Of a DNA stretch of 64,000 bases, positions 28,663 through 36,766 are shown piece by piece. Below the pieces are notes generated by a model. It was not told where the DNA came from. It worked only from the letters and a program-made list of their open reading frames with translations, and ran no database searches. The translations under genes were made by a program, and so were the position numbers. Source of the DNA: Hasllibacter halocynthiae (GTDB taxonomy: Bacteria; Pseudomonadota; Alphaproteobacteria; Rhodobacterales; Rhodobacteraceae); assembly GCF_003003095.1 (NCBI RefSeq), contig NZ_PVTT01000002.1, positions 1,161,501-1,225,500 on the forward strand, read 5' to 3'. Position 1 is the first letter of the stretch; the number at the start of each line of letters is the position of its first letter.

Positions 28663-30105
28663 CTAAGCCGCCTCGACCATCTTCCAGACGTCCTTCAGGT
28701 CGCTCACGAACCGCTCCTGCTCGCGCGCGCGGCTCTCCTCGTCCGGAAGGCGCAGGAGGAAGGAAGGGTGGACGGTGATGAACACCGGCTCGCCCCGTCC
28801 ACCCATCGCCGTCTCGACGGAGGACCGGCGCTTGAGCATGTCCTTCTTGTTGCCCGTCAAGGCGTAGGCGGCCGAGCCGCCCATCGCCAGGATCACCTTC
28901 GGGTCGATCAGCGCCCGCTCCTCGTCGAGCCACCAGCGCACGTTCTTGATCTCCGTCAGCGTGGGCGACTTGTGCATCCTGAACTTGCCGCGCGGCTCGT
29001 ACTTGAAGTGCTTCGTCGCGTTGGTGACGTAGACCCGGTCGCGCGGCAGGCCGGCCTTCTCGGCCAAGCGGTCGAAGAGCTGCCCGGCAGGTCCGACGAA
29101 AGGACGCCCGGCCAGGTCCTCCTGGTCGCCCGGCTGCTCGCCCACCACCATGAGGTCGGCATCCGCAGGCCCCTCGCCCGGGACGAGCTGGGTGATGCCC
29201 TCCCGGTAGGGGTAGCGCGCCTCGGCATCCGCGTTCAGCGCGGCGAGCGAGTTATGGCCGAAGAGGTCGGGTCCGCCGTCCATGGTCTTCTCCCTCAGCT
29301 GGGCGGCCACGGCGGCCGCTCTGGCGGGGGCGATGGTGGGCGCGGCTTCGCGCATGGCGCGCACCCGCGCCTCGGCCCCGGCGATCAGAGAGGGAATCAA
29401 GCGCGCCTCCGGAAGGTTCCGCCAGTACTTCTTCGGCATCTCCGCCCGCATGGCGTCCGGCTTCAGCCGGGCGGGGTTGAAGATGTTGCTGTAATACGTG
29501 TTCCAGAGCGCCTGCGTCGCGTCCTCGGCCGGGGGCGGGCCGGCGTCGGCATCCTCGATCCGCAGGGTGCCGTCCTCGAAGACCGCCGTGAGGTCGGGGG
29601 TGGCGATGGTCCAGTCCATGTCGGCGAAGCGCTTCGCGAAATGCTCGGCGCCCGGCTCGACGATGGGGTGGTCGGGCTCGAACCAGGCGGCGAAGCGGCG
29701 GCGGGGGCCCTGCGCGTCCACCTCGCGGAAACGGACGAAGGCGTGCATCTTATGCAGGTCGCGGCGGACGGCCTTCTCCATCCGGTAGAGGCGCGTCAGC
29801 AGCGGATCGGTGCGGACCTCCATCAGCCCCTTCTCGGACTGGAGCCGGTCGAGGAGGAGGTGGAGCAGGGCGAACCGCTCGGGGTCCGAATGGTGGGCGA
29901 CCAGCCTCGCGAACCCGGCGAACGCCTTGGGCGCGCGGGCCTCGCGCCGCGGCGCCAGGTCCGCTTCCGGGACGAGGTCGAGGCCGCCCTCGGCCGTTCC
30001 GCGCGACCAGGACACCTCCTCGGGCGGCACCCCGGCGGCGGCGACGCGGCGCAACTCGGAGCGGAAAGCCTCCCATGTGCCGATGCGAGGCAGGGTCAGG
30101 TGCAA
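28663..30105 (-). CDS. UdgX family uracil-DNA glycosylase with N-terminal DUF4130
   Basis: 480 residues. The N-terminal half (LHKMHAFVRFREVDAQGPRR, TYYSNIFNPARL, MPKKYWRNLPEA) is the DUF4130 domain that accompanies the radical SAM DNA-repair protein; the C-terminal half is a family 4-like UDG with GEQPGDQEDLAGRPFVGPAG and the UdgX R-loop RGKFRMHKSP, whose His forms a covalent bond with uracil-site DNA in characterised UdgX. HPSFLLR is the second active-site motif. A TTG at 30105 after gagaggggggcg is taken as start; no ATG fits the family N-terminus. It lies 154 bases after the partner gene. Confidence 0.9.
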   Translation of the reverse strand: MHLTLPRIGTWEAFRSELRRVAAAGVPPEEVSWSRGTAEGGLDLVPEADLAPRREARAPKAFAGFARLVAHHSDPERFALLHLLLDRLQSEKGLMEVRTDPLLTRLYRMEKAVRRDLHKMHAFVRFREVDAQGPRRRFAAWFEPDHPIVEPGAEHFAKRFADMDWTIATPDLTAVFEDGTLRIEDADAGPPPAEDATQALWNTYYSNIFNPARLKPDAMRAEMPKKYWRNLPEARLIPSLIAGAEARVRAMREAAPTIAPARAAAVAAQLREKTMDGGPDLFGHNSLAALNADAEARYPYREGITQLVPGEGPADADLMVVGEQPGDQEDLAGRPFVGPAGQLFDRLAEKAGLPRDRVYVTNATKHFKYEPRGKFRMHKSPTLTEIKNVRWWLDEERALIDPKVILAMGGSAAYALTGNKKDMLKRRSSVETAMGGRGEPVFITVHPSFLLRLPDEESRAREQERFVSDLKDVWKMVEAA

Positions 30106-30259
30106 CGCGCCCCCCTCTCCCCGCCTTTCGGGCCTTCCCGCCGGAGACCTCGGCCGGAAGCGGGCGTTCCCGCCCAGGCCCAAGCCCAAGCCCGGCCTGC
30201 GGTCATGCCATCGGGGGCGGGCTGCCGCGCCTCCCCCGGGCGCGGAGCGCGCGGCGGGA

Positions 30260-31480
30260 TCACAGCAGGGCCAGCTGCTTCGGCGGGGCGAACCGGGCGC
30301 GCAGGTTCTCGCTGTCGGTCAGCCCGCCGGGGCGCCAGTCGGGGACCTCGACGAACGGGGCGGCCTTCTTCACCAGCGCGCCCATGCGGCGAAGGTCGTC
30401 CCAGCGGGGCGTCCGGTGGCGGCGCAGCTTCAGCAGCCGATCCACGGTCTTGGTGCCGAACCCGGGCACGCGAAGCAGAATCTCCCTAGGGGCGGTGGCG
30501 ACCTGGACGGGGAACGCCTCGCGGTGCTGCAGCGCCCAGGCCAGCTTCGGGTCGATGTCGAGGTCGAGCATTCCCCCGGCGGCCAGCTCGTCGGCCTGGA
30601 ACTCGTAGAAACGCAGCAGCCAGTCGGCCTGGTAGAGCCGATGCTCGCGCTCCAGCGGCGGCGCGACGAGCGGCAGCTTCGCGGTGGCGTCGGGGATCGG
30701 CGAGAAGCCCGAGTAGTAGACCCGCTTCAACCCGTATGAGGAATAGAGCCGGGCCGAATTGCCCAGGATCGTCCGATCGTCCGCCCCGTCCGCCCCGACG
30801 ATCAGCTGCGTCGACTGGCCCGCGGGGGCGAAGCGGCCCTTTCTGCGGCCGGTATGGGACTTCTCGGCATATTCCTCGCGCCGCAGCCGCGTGTCCGCCA
30901 TGGCCTTGCGGATGGTGTTCGGATCCTTCTCGGGTGCGTAGGCCTTCACCCCCGCGTCGGTGGGCAGCTCGATGTTGATCGACAGGCGGTCGGCCCAGCG
31001 CCCGGCCTCCTCGATCAGCTCGGGCGAGGCGTCGGGGATCGTCTTGAGGTGGATGTATCCCTTGAATCCGTGCACCTCGCGCAGATCGCGCGCGATACGG
31101 ACCATGTCGCGCATCGTGTCGTCCGGCGACTTGATGATGCCCGAGCTCAGGAACAGCCCCTCGATGTAGTTGCGGCGATAGAACTCGAGGGTGAGGCGGA
31201 TCACCTCCTCGGGGGTGAAGCGGGCGCGCTCGACGTTCGAGGAGACGCGGTTAATGCAGTAGGCGCAGTCGTAGATGCAGAAATTCGTCATCAGGATCTT
31301 CAGCAGCGAGATGCATCGCCCGTCCGGTGCGTAGGCGTGGCAGATGCCATGCCCCGTGGTCGAGCCGATCCCGCCCTTCGACGAGTCCCGCTTGTGCGTC
31401 GCCGAGGACGCGCAGGAGGCGTCGTACTTCGCCGCGTCCGAAAGGATCGCGAGCTTATCCTCGAGGGTGCGCTTTGCCAT
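30260..31480 (-). CDS. Putative DNA modification/repair radical SAM protein
   Basis: 406 residues. Radical SAM cluster motif CIYDCAYC is preceded by DAAKYDASCASS, whose Cys residues may bind a further cofactor. A helix-hairpin-helix VPGFGTKTVDRLLKL near the C-terminus suggests DNA binding. Members occur in tight pairs with the DUF4130-UdgX protein, as here, and the pair is thought to repair or modify DNA; the chemistry is unknown. Start taken at ATG 31480 (MAKRTLEDKLAIL); an ATG at 31489 lies inside the LexA-type box. Confidence 0.88.
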   Translation of the reverse strand: MAKRTLEDKLAILSDAAKYDASCASSATHKRDSSKGGIGSTTGHGICHAYAPDGRCISLLKILMTNFCIYDCAYCINRVSSNVERARFTPEEVIRLTLEFYRRNYIEGLFLSSGIIKSPDDTMRDMVRIARDLREVHGFKGYIHLKTIPDASPELIEEAGRWADRLSINIELPTDAGVKAYAPEKDPNTIRKAMADTRLRREEYAEKSHTGRRKGRFAPAGQSTQLIVGADGADDRTILGNSARLYSSYGLKRVYYSGFSPIPDATAKLPLVAPPLEREHRLYQADWLLRFYEFQADELAAGGMLDLDIDPKLAWALQHREAFPVQVATAPREILLRVPGFGTKTVDRLLKLRRHRTPRWDDLRRMGALVKKAAPFVEVPDWRPGGLTDSENLRARFAPPKQLALL

Positions 31481-31482
31481 CC

Positions 31483-31497
31483 GTTCCATATATGTTC
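31483..31497. promoter_or_regulatory. LexA-type SOS box (GTTC-N7-GTTC)
   Basis: gttc (31483-31486), seven bases, gttc (31494-31497): a perfect match to the direct-repeat operator described for LexA of Rhodobacter and other Alphaproteobacteria. It lies immediately upstream of the radical SAM/UdgX operon (start 31480), covering the expected leader or promoter. The function of both genes in DNA repair makes SOS control likely. Confidence 0.7.
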
Positions 31498-31516
31498 GTA
31501 CGGCGCGGAAGTCGAC

Positions 31517-31542
31517 GGAACGACGCCGCCCGGCCGCGCGTT
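31517..31542 (+). promoter_or_regulatory. Sigma-EcfG promoter of the DUF4112 gene
   Basis: GGAAC (31517-31521), 17 bases, CGTT (31539-31542): a perfect match to the alphaproteobacterial general stress promoter GGAAC-N16/17-CGTT. The downstream start is at 31586, a leader of about 40 bases. Confidence 0.75.
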
Positions 31543-31585
31543 TCCGGGGTGAACCCTGATGCAGATCGTCGCAGGAGGCTGCCGC

Positions 31586-32008
31586 ATGGCGCGATCCCCC
31601 ACCCTCGCCCCGGTCCATCCGGGCGTCCGGCGGTCCGCCGCAGCCCCGCGCGCCGCCGGTCATCCGCGCCAGGACGAGCTGGACCGCATCGACCGGTTCG
31701 CCGACCTGATGGACAGCCGCTTTTCGATCTTCGGGGTGCGCTTCGGCCTCGAGGGGATCGTGGGCCTCGTTCCGGGTCTGGGCGACCTCGCCACCCTCGG
31801 CCCCAGCGCCTGGCTCGTCTGGGAGGGGTGGAGGATGGGCGCGTCGCGCAGGACGCTCGGCCGCATGGCGGGAAATGTCGGCCTCGACTTCCTCGTGGGC
31901 GCGGTGCCCCTCGCGGGCGACGTCTTCGACGTGCTCTTCAAGGCGAACCGGCGGAACGCGCGGCTGCTGCGCGAGGACATCGAGCGAAGCGCCCGCCCTG
32001 GGGGCTGA
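31586..32008 (+). CDS. DUF4112 family membrane protein
   Basis: 140 residues. The core FGLEGIVGLVPGLGDLATLG and the later FLVGAVPLAGDVFDVLFKANRRN are the two signature halves of DUF4112, hydrophobic segments each followed by GD; the function is unknown. An aggagg site 8 bases before the ATG at 31586 decides the start over an ATG at 31559. A perfect EcfG promoter upstream indicates expression in the general stress response. Confidence 0.85.
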   Translation: MARSPTLAPVHPGVRRSAAAPRAAGHPRQDELDRIDRFADLMDSRFSIFGVRFGLEGIVGLVPGLGDLATLGPSAWLVWEGWRMGASRRTLGRMAGNVGLDFLVGAVPLAGDVFDVLFKANRRNARLLREDIERSARPGG

Positions 32009-32096
32009 CGGCGGCTGACGATCGGCGCCCGCGACGGGATCACCGCCGGAGGGAACGCCGCTTCTCCGGCGTCGGACCACCCCTTTCTGCCCTGAC

Positions 32097-32122
32097 GGAA
32101 CCGCGCGGCCCGATCCTCCGTT
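32097..32122 (+). promoter_or_regulatory. Sigma-EcfG promoter of the 32242-34620 operon
   Basis: GGAAC (32097-32101), 17 bases, CGTT (32119-32122), perfect match to the EcfG consensus. The first gene starts at 32242, leaving an untranslated leader of about 110 bases. Confidence 0.75.
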
Positions 32123-32241
32123 GGACGGTCACACACCGCGAGGGAGGACGCCGCACGGCTGTCCGTCATCTGCCGCGAAGTTTTGAGAAGCCCCGCGAGG
32201 GGCGCAACGCCACCCGACCGCCTGAGAGGAGTCCATCCATC

Positions 32242-32943
32242 ATGGCCGACAACGACAAGATGAAGTCCACGAATCCGCCGACGGGCAACGCCGGCAAGGG
32301 CTCGGGGCCGAACACGGCCTCGAACCCGTCGACGACCACGTCCACGACCCCGGCCTCTTCGACCGCGCAGGCTGGCGGGACCGCCGCCAAGGCCGAGGCC
32401 GAAAAGCGAGAAGCCGATCTGAAGGGCGAGGCGAAGGCCGCCGCGGGCGAGGTCCATTCCCGCGCCGCCGCCGCCACGGACGAGCTGAAGGACGAGGCGT
32501 CCAAGCTCTCGGATCAGGCGAAGCGACGCGCCGAAGCCAAGCTCCATGACGCCCAGGAGGCCGGTGCGGAGCGGGCCCAGACCCTGGCCGAGCGCATGCG
32601 CGCGGCCGGCGAGGAGTTCGGCGAGGGCAGCCTTCCCGACCGCTACGTGGGCCGCATGGCCGACAGCATCTCGGACGCCGCCGAGGCGTTCGCGTCGAAG
32701 GATCCCGGCGCCCTGCTCGCCGACGTGAACGCTTTCGCGCGGCGCAACCCCACCGCGTTCCTGGGCGGCGCGGCGCTTCTCGGCTTCGCCGTCGCGCGCT
32801 TCGCCAAGGCCTCCACGCCGCCGGCGAGGGACTCCCATTCCTACGGCACGCGCCCGGACTACGCACGGGACACGCGCCCGGACTACGCGGCCCCCGCGGC
32901 ACGCCCCGTGACGGCCCCCGCGGTCCGCACCTCGGAGAAGTGA
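32242..32943 (+). CDS. YqjD/ElaB-like stress membrane protein
   Basis: 233 residues. A disordered Ser/Thr/Pro-rich N-terminus (residues 1-50) is followed by a long Ala/Glu/Lys helix (about 52-125) with coiled-coil character, and then RRNPTAFLGGAALLGFAVARF, a single membrane segment near residues 168-190. The tail repeats RPDYA twice. This order (helix, then G-rich tail anchor) resembles the DUF883/YqjD group that tethers ribosomes or DNA-protective helices to the membrane, though similarity is architectural. First gene of a three-gene operon with an EcfG promoter. Confidence 0.7.
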   Translation: MADNDKMKSTNPPTGNAGKGSGPNTASNPSTTTSTTPASSTAQAGGTAAKAEAEKREADLKGEAKAAAGEVHSRAAAATDELKDEASKLSDQAKRRAEAKLHDAQEAGAERAQTLAERMRAAGEEFGEGSLPDRYVGRMADSISDAAEAFASKDPGALLADVNAFARRNPTAFLGGAALLGFAVARFAKASTPPARDSHSYGTRPDYARDTRPDYAAPAARPVTAPAVRTSEK

Positions 32944-32944
32944 G

Positions 32945-33379
32945 ATGACCGAGCATTCCCGTTTTGAAAGCGGTCGCAGGGTTCATCCGGACGTCGCGCA
33001 CCAGCGCACGACCGGCTCGCTGCTCAGCGAGGCCATGAACCACGTCAGCAACCTCGTGCGCAAGGAAGTGGACCTCGCCCGCGCGGAGATATCAAGCAAC
33101 ATCAAGACGGCGGTGGCCGGGATCGTGATGCTCGTCATCGCGGCTGTCCTCGCGATCGTGGGGCTCAACGTGCTCGCCGCGGCCGCGACGGCGGCGGTCG
33201 CCGAAGGCTTCGACATCGACGCCGGCTGGGCCGCGCTGATCGTCGGAGGGGGCATCCTGCTGATCTGCCTGATCCTCGCGGCGATCGGTGCCAGCCGTCT
33301 GAAGGCGACGAACCTTGCGCCGACCCGCACGGTCGAGAACGTGAAGCGCGACGCCCATGCCGTGAAGGAGGCCGTCTGA
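32945..33379 (+). CDS. YqjE/DUF1469-type (phage holin family) membrane protein
   Basis: 144 residues. After TTGSLLSEAMNHVSNLVRKEVDLARAE comes a first membrane helix (TAVAGIVMLVIAAVLAIVGL) and a second (WAALIVGGGILLICLILAAI). This is the Actinobacterial-holin/YqjE (DUF1469) pattern, not a true lysis holin. The gene begins one base after the preceding stop and overlaps the next start (TGATG), so the three are one translational unit. Confidence 0.85.
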   Translation: MTEHSRFESGRRVHPDVAHQRTTGSLLSEAMNHVSNLVRKEVDLARAEISSNIKTAVAGIVMLVIAAVLAIVGLNVLAAAATAAVAEGFDIDAGWAALIVGGGILLICLILAAIGASRLKATNLAPTRTVENVKRDAHAVKEAV

Positions 33380-34620
33380 TGGCAGACAGCAAGAAACCCC
33401 GCGAGATCGAGCGCGAGATCGAGGTCGAGCGCGCGGAGCTTGCCGCCACCCTCGACGCGCTGACGATGAAGTTCAGCGCCGAGAACGTCGTCCGGACGGT
33501 CGGCGATCAGGTCCGCGAATACGGCGGCGTGACCACGCGCAACTTCCTCGAGACCGTCAAGGCGAACCCCGTCGGAGCGGCACTGGCCGTGACGGGCATC
33601 GCCTGGCTGATGATCGGCGGCACCCGCCGGACCGGGCCGGACTACCGCGACCCTACCGTCACGCGCGGCGGGGACGGCTGGACCACCGAAGCCGAACGCC
33701 GGGCCTACGAGGCCGGGCGGCGGTTCGTGCGCGGCGACGGCGACGCCTGGAACGATCGCATGACCGAAGCCGAGAAGGCCGCCTACGACCGCGGCCGCGC
33801 GCTCGCGGCCTCGGCGCCCAATGGCATCGCCCATCATGGCGCGGCGCCGGCCTACGCGGCGGGCAACAATACCGCTTCGGGCTTCCGCGATACCTACCCG
33901 GAAAAGGGCACACGGTCTTTCAGTGACCGGGTCGCCGCGGCTGACGAGGCGTACAGGTCCACCCAGACGGGTGAGGGTGCAACGAACTACGACGCGTCGG
34001 GATGGTCCCGTGCCGCCTCGCGGACCCCGTCCGCGGCCGGCTCGGTGGGCCTGACCGAACGCGCGCGCGACGTCTGGGGGCGCTCCGTGTCCTCCGTCCG
34101 GGGCCGGGCCATGGCGCTCTACGCCTCGGCGGCGTCTCTGCGCGATAACCTGATGGAAGGAACGGAAGACATGGACGACCACGGCAAGGATCGCGTCGCC
34201 GAGGCGCGTGCACGGGCGTATGCCGCGCAGGCATGGGCCGAGGAGAAGGCTCGGAACGCGCGCAGCGGCGCGAACGACTTCTTCTCCGAGCAGCCGCTTG
34301 TCGCGGGCGCGATCGCGGTCGCCGTCGGCGCGGCGGTCGGGGGGATGCTGCCCCGCACGCGCCGCGAGGACGAGGTGTTCGGCGCCTACCGCGACCAGCT
34401 CTTCGACGAGGCCGAGCGGGTCTTCCAGGAGGAGCGATCCCGGATCGAGGCCGCGGCCATCGCCGCCGTCGACGAGGCGAAGACGGTGGCCAAGGAAGCC
34501 GCGGGGCAGATGACGGGCGGACGCGGCGCGGAAGAGACCGTCCATGACGCGGAGGTCCAGGCCCGCAGCGCGGTGGACCGGGTGGCAGAGGCCGCGAAGG
34601 AAGCGCACGACAGGAACTGA
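33379..34620 (+). CDS. DUF3618 domain protein
   Basis: 413 residues. The N-terminal KKPREIEREIEVERAELAATLDAL is the DUF3618 signature; a membrane segment follows (NPVGAALAVTGIAWLMIGG). The central region is low-complexity and hydrophilic (Tyr/Arg/Gly/Ser rich), and a second hydrophobic stretch (PLVAGAIAVAVGAAVGGML) lies near residue 315, ending in an acidic helical tail. The role is unknown; DUF3618 genes typically sit beside YqjE-type genes, as here. It ends in a strong bidirectional terminator. Confidence 0.82.
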   Translation: MADSKKPREIEREIEVERAELAATLDALTMKFSAENVVRTVGDQVREYGGVTTRNFLETVKANPVGAALAVTGIAWLMIGGTRRTGPDYRDPTVTRGGDGWTTEAERRAYEAGRRFVRGDGDAWNDRMTEAEKAAYDRGRALAASAPNGIAHHGAAPAYAAGNNTASGFRDTYPEKGTRSFSDRVAAADEAYRSTQTGEGATNYDASGWSRAASRTPSAAGSVGLTERARDVWGRSVSSVRGRAMALYASAASLRDNLMEGTEDMDDHGKDRVAEARARAYAAQAWAEEKARNARSGANDFFSEQPLVAGAIAVAVGAAVGGMLPRTRREDEVFGAYRDQLFDEAERVFQEERSRIEAAAIAAVDEAKTVAKEAAGQMTGGRGAEETVHDAEVQARSAVDRVAEAAKEAHDRN

Positions 34621-34652
34621 GCCTTCCTCGGGAAGCCAGTGCCTCGACGACG

Positions 34653-34677
34653 AAGGGCGCCCCTCGGGGCGCCCTTT
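34653..34677. terminator. Bidirectional intrinsic terminator
   Basis: Arms aagggcgcccc (34653-34663) and ggggcgccctt (34666-34676) form an 11-base stem with T/A tails on both sides. It lies between the convergent DUF3618 gene and the DUF892 gene and can serve both. Confidence 0.75.
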
Positions 34678-34707
34678 ACCATGCGCATCGAGGCTGCGTC
34701 GTCGCCC

Positions 34708-35211
34708 TCAGGCTACCGCGTCGGCGTTCACGCCGTCCTTGCCCGTCGCGATGTCCGTCATCCGGTCGTCGCCGTCGTAGGTGTTCGAGAGGCACTCATC
34801 GAGCGTTCGCGCATCCTCCCCGAGGCCGAGCCGCGACGCGAAGGCCTTGCAGCAGCCCCAGCCGGCGATCGCGTAGTGCGCCATGCGCTGGTATTGCGAG
34901 ATGATCATGGCGTCGCGCGCGGCGTCCGAGCCGAACTCCGCCTCGACGGCGTGATCCCTGGCCTCCCGCACGAGGCCCTCCATGCCCTTGCAGTGCTCGC
35001 TCTCGGGGTCGAAACCATGCCTCGCGGCCAGATCCTTGATCGCGTCCATGCCTGCGAGGATGCCCTCCGCGCCCGCATCAAGCGCGTCCTTGAGGTCCTG
35101 GTCGCTCGCGGCGCCGGAAAGGGCCATCGTCGCCTCCCGCGATTGCGAGCACGCGCTCCAGAGGTCGGCGAGTTGGTCGGTGTAGACGTCCTTGAGATCG
35201 TTCAGGGCCAT
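34708..35211 (-). CDS. Ferritin-like DUF892 (YciF-type) protein
   Basis: 167 residues, all helical. MALNDLKDVYTDQLADLWSAC is the DUF892 beginning and MAHYAIAGWGCCKAFASRLG the conserved fourth-helix region (IAxYG type). DUF892 proteins are four-helix ferritin-like stress proteins. Iron-ligand Glu/His residues are sparse here (E in REAT, EH in ESEHCKGM, E in EAEFG), so ferroxidase activity is uncertain. A ggaga ribosome binding site precedes the ATG, and an EcfG-like promoter lies about 33 bases upstream. Confidence 0.78.
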   Translation of the reverse strand: MALNDLKDVYTDQLADLWSACSQSREATMALSGAASDQDLKDALDAGAEGILAGMDAIKDLAARHGFDPESEHCKGMEGLVREARDHAVEAEFGSDAARDAMIISQYQRMAHYAIAGWGCCKAFASRLGLGEDARTLDECLSNTYDGDDRMTDIATGKDGVNADAVA

Positions 35212-35244
35212 AGGGGCATCTCCTTCGTTCCTTGTCTCCGCCCC

Positions 35245-35269
35245 AACCGCCCGGTCCACCGCCCGTTCC
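35245..35269 (-). promoter_or_regulatory. Probable sigma-EcfG promoter of the DUF892 gene
   Basis: Minus strand GGAAC (35269-35265), 16 bases, GGTT (35248-35245); one mismatch to CGTT. Leader of about 33 bases to the ATG at 35211. Confidence 0.5.
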
Positions 35270-35348
35270 GCCGTCGCCGAAGGGGCGGGGCGGGCGGGGG
35301 CCACCGACAGGTTCCGACCAATCGTCCTTCGGCGCGCGAATCGCCTCC

Positions 35349-35375
35349 GGAACCGGACCCCGGGGGGTCCGTGTT
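35349..35375 (+). promoter_or_regulatory. Weak sigma-EcfG-like promoter of the DUF2383 gene
   Basis: GGAAC (35349-35353) followed after 16 bases by CGTG or after 18 by TGTT; neither is perfect. The gene product family and the neighbourhood favour stress control. Confidence 0.35.
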
Positions 35376-35437
35376 GATGGGCCAGAGACCCCGACGCGGG
35401 TCGATTCCCGACGCACCTCAAACCGGAGGACCTGAAC

Positions 35438-35878
35438 ATGGCGACCGACAAGAAATCCGCCCTCAAGACCCTGCACACCCGGATGCACGATTCCATCGAC
35501 GGCTATGAGGCCGCGAAGGACCGCACGGACAGCGCCTTCATCAAGGGCATGATCGACGAGATGCTCGCCGACCGCCGTTCGGACATGATGGAGGTGCACG
35601 GGTTCCTCACCGCTATGGGCGAGGATGTCGCGCACAAGGGTTCCGCCCTCGGCTCGGCGCACCAGTCGTTTCTCAAGCTGAAGGACATGGTCACCGGCGC
35701 GGGCGACGAGGCCGTTCTGGAGGAAATCGTCCGTGGCGAGGAGCATCTCCTCGAGTCCTATGACGACGCCCTGGAGGCCACGGGCGCAGGGGATCCCGAA
35801 TACGCTAAGCTGAACGAGCAGTACCAGAAGCTGAAGGGCAAGGTCGAGCGGTTCCGCCAACGCGCCAAGGCCGCGTAG
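35438..35878 (+). CDS. DUF2383 (PA2169-type) four-helix-bundle protein
   Basis: 146 residues. LKTLHTRMHDSIDGYEAAKDR starts the first helix and later RRSDMMEVHGFL, GEEHLLESYDDAL and LNEQYQKLKGKVERFR complete four helices; Glu/His pairs recur as in ferritin-like folds. DUF2383 proteins are stress-associated with unknown activity. A ggagga ribosome binding site lies before the ATG, and an intrinsic terminator with TTTT follows the stop, so it is a single-gene unit. Confidence 0.85.
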   Translation: MATDKKSALKTLHTRMHDSIDGYEAAKDRTDSAFIKGMIDEMLADRRSDMMEVHGFLTAMGEDVAHKGSALGSAHQSFLKLKDMVTGAGDEAVLEEIVRGEEHLLESYDDALEATGAGDPEYAKLNEQYQKLKGKVERFRQRAKAA

Positions 35879-35904
35879 ATGGTGGGTCGCTAGACCATCC
35901 TGCC

Positions 35905-35935
35905 GGGCCGCGTCCGACGAGGGCGCGGCCCTTTT
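35905..35935 (+). terminator. Intrinsic terminator after the DUF2383 gene
   Basis: gggccgcg (35905-35912) pairs with cgcggccc (35924-35931), followed by tttt (35932-35935). Classic form. Confidence 0.82.
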
Positions 35936-35955
35936 CATGCCATTCGGAGGAAGAG

Positions 35956-36753
35956 ATGGACTTGGGCATCGAAGGGCGCGTCGCGCTCATCACTGGGGGT
36001 GCCGGGGGGATCGGCACCGCGACGGCGCGGCTTCTCCTCGACGAGGGGTGCGCGGTCGTCCTGACCGACATCGACCAGGGGAAGCTCGACGCCGCCACGA
36101 ACGAGTTGGGCGACGGCGCCGTCGGCGTCGCGGCCGACCTGACGGACGCGGCGGACGTTCGGAAGGTAGCGTCCTTCGTCGGCCACAGGGGCGGCGCCGG
36201 GATCCTGGTCAGCGCGGCAGGCGTCACTGGCGCGAAGGGCCACCCGCTGACGGAGATGACCGACGAGGATTACGAGGATGCCTGGCAGATCGACTTCATG
36301 TCCGCCGTGCGCGTGATGCGCGAGGTGGTGCCGCCCATGGCCGAGAAGGGCTGGGGCAGGGTGGTGGTCGTCACGTCCGAGAACGCCGTCCAGCCCTATT
36401 GGGAGGAGGCCGTCTACAACGTGGCCAAGGCCGCGCTCCTGAACCTGACGAAGGGCCTTTCGCGGCGCTACGCGCATGAGGGCGTCCTCGTGAACAGCGT
36501 CGCGCCAGCCTTCATCGAGACCCCGATGACGGACGGGATGATGAAGAAGAAGGCCGATCAGGAGGGTGTCACGAAGGACGAGGCGATCCAGGAGTTCCTG
36601 AAGGAGGACCGCCCCTATCTGGAGTTCGACCGCCGCGGCAAGCCCGAGGAGGTCGCCGCCGCCATCGCGTTCCTCTGCTCTGAGCGGGCGAGCTTCGTCA
36701 ACGGCAGCAACTACCGCGTGGACGGCGGATCCGTCGGCGCGATCGAAACGTGA
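35956..36753 (+). CDS. SDR family oxidoreductase
   Basis: 265 residues, classical short-chain dehydrogenase. Cofactor loop TGGAGGIGTATA with Asp in LTDID (NAD preference likely), the SAAG structural motif, catalytic Ser in VVTSENA and YNVAK 13 residues on, all intact. It ends with SFVNGSNYRVDGGSVGAIE, the usual Gly-rich tail. The gene follows a terminator with a ggagga site and is 13 bases from the next SDR gene, so the two form an operon. Substrate unknown. Confidence 0.88.
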   Translation: MDLGIEGRVALITGGAGGIGTATARLLLDEGCAVVLTDIDQGKLDAATNELGDGAVGVAADLTDAADVRKVASFVGHRGGAGILVSAAGVTGAKGHPLTEMTDEDYEDAWQIDFMSAVRVMREVVPPMAEKGWGRVVVVTSENAVQPYWEEAVYNVAKAALLNLTKGLSRRYAHEGVLVNSVAPAFIETPMTDGMMKKKADQEGVTKDEAIQEFLKEDRPYLEFDRRGKPEEVAAAIAFLCSERASFVNGSNYRVDGGSVGAIET

Positions 36754-36766
36754 TGGAGGGCTGCGC

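Noticed and set aside
32945-33379. Possible prophage lysis holin
   Set aside because: The family name contains phage holin, but the gene is in a stress operon with YqjE-like topology and no lysin or phage gene is near.
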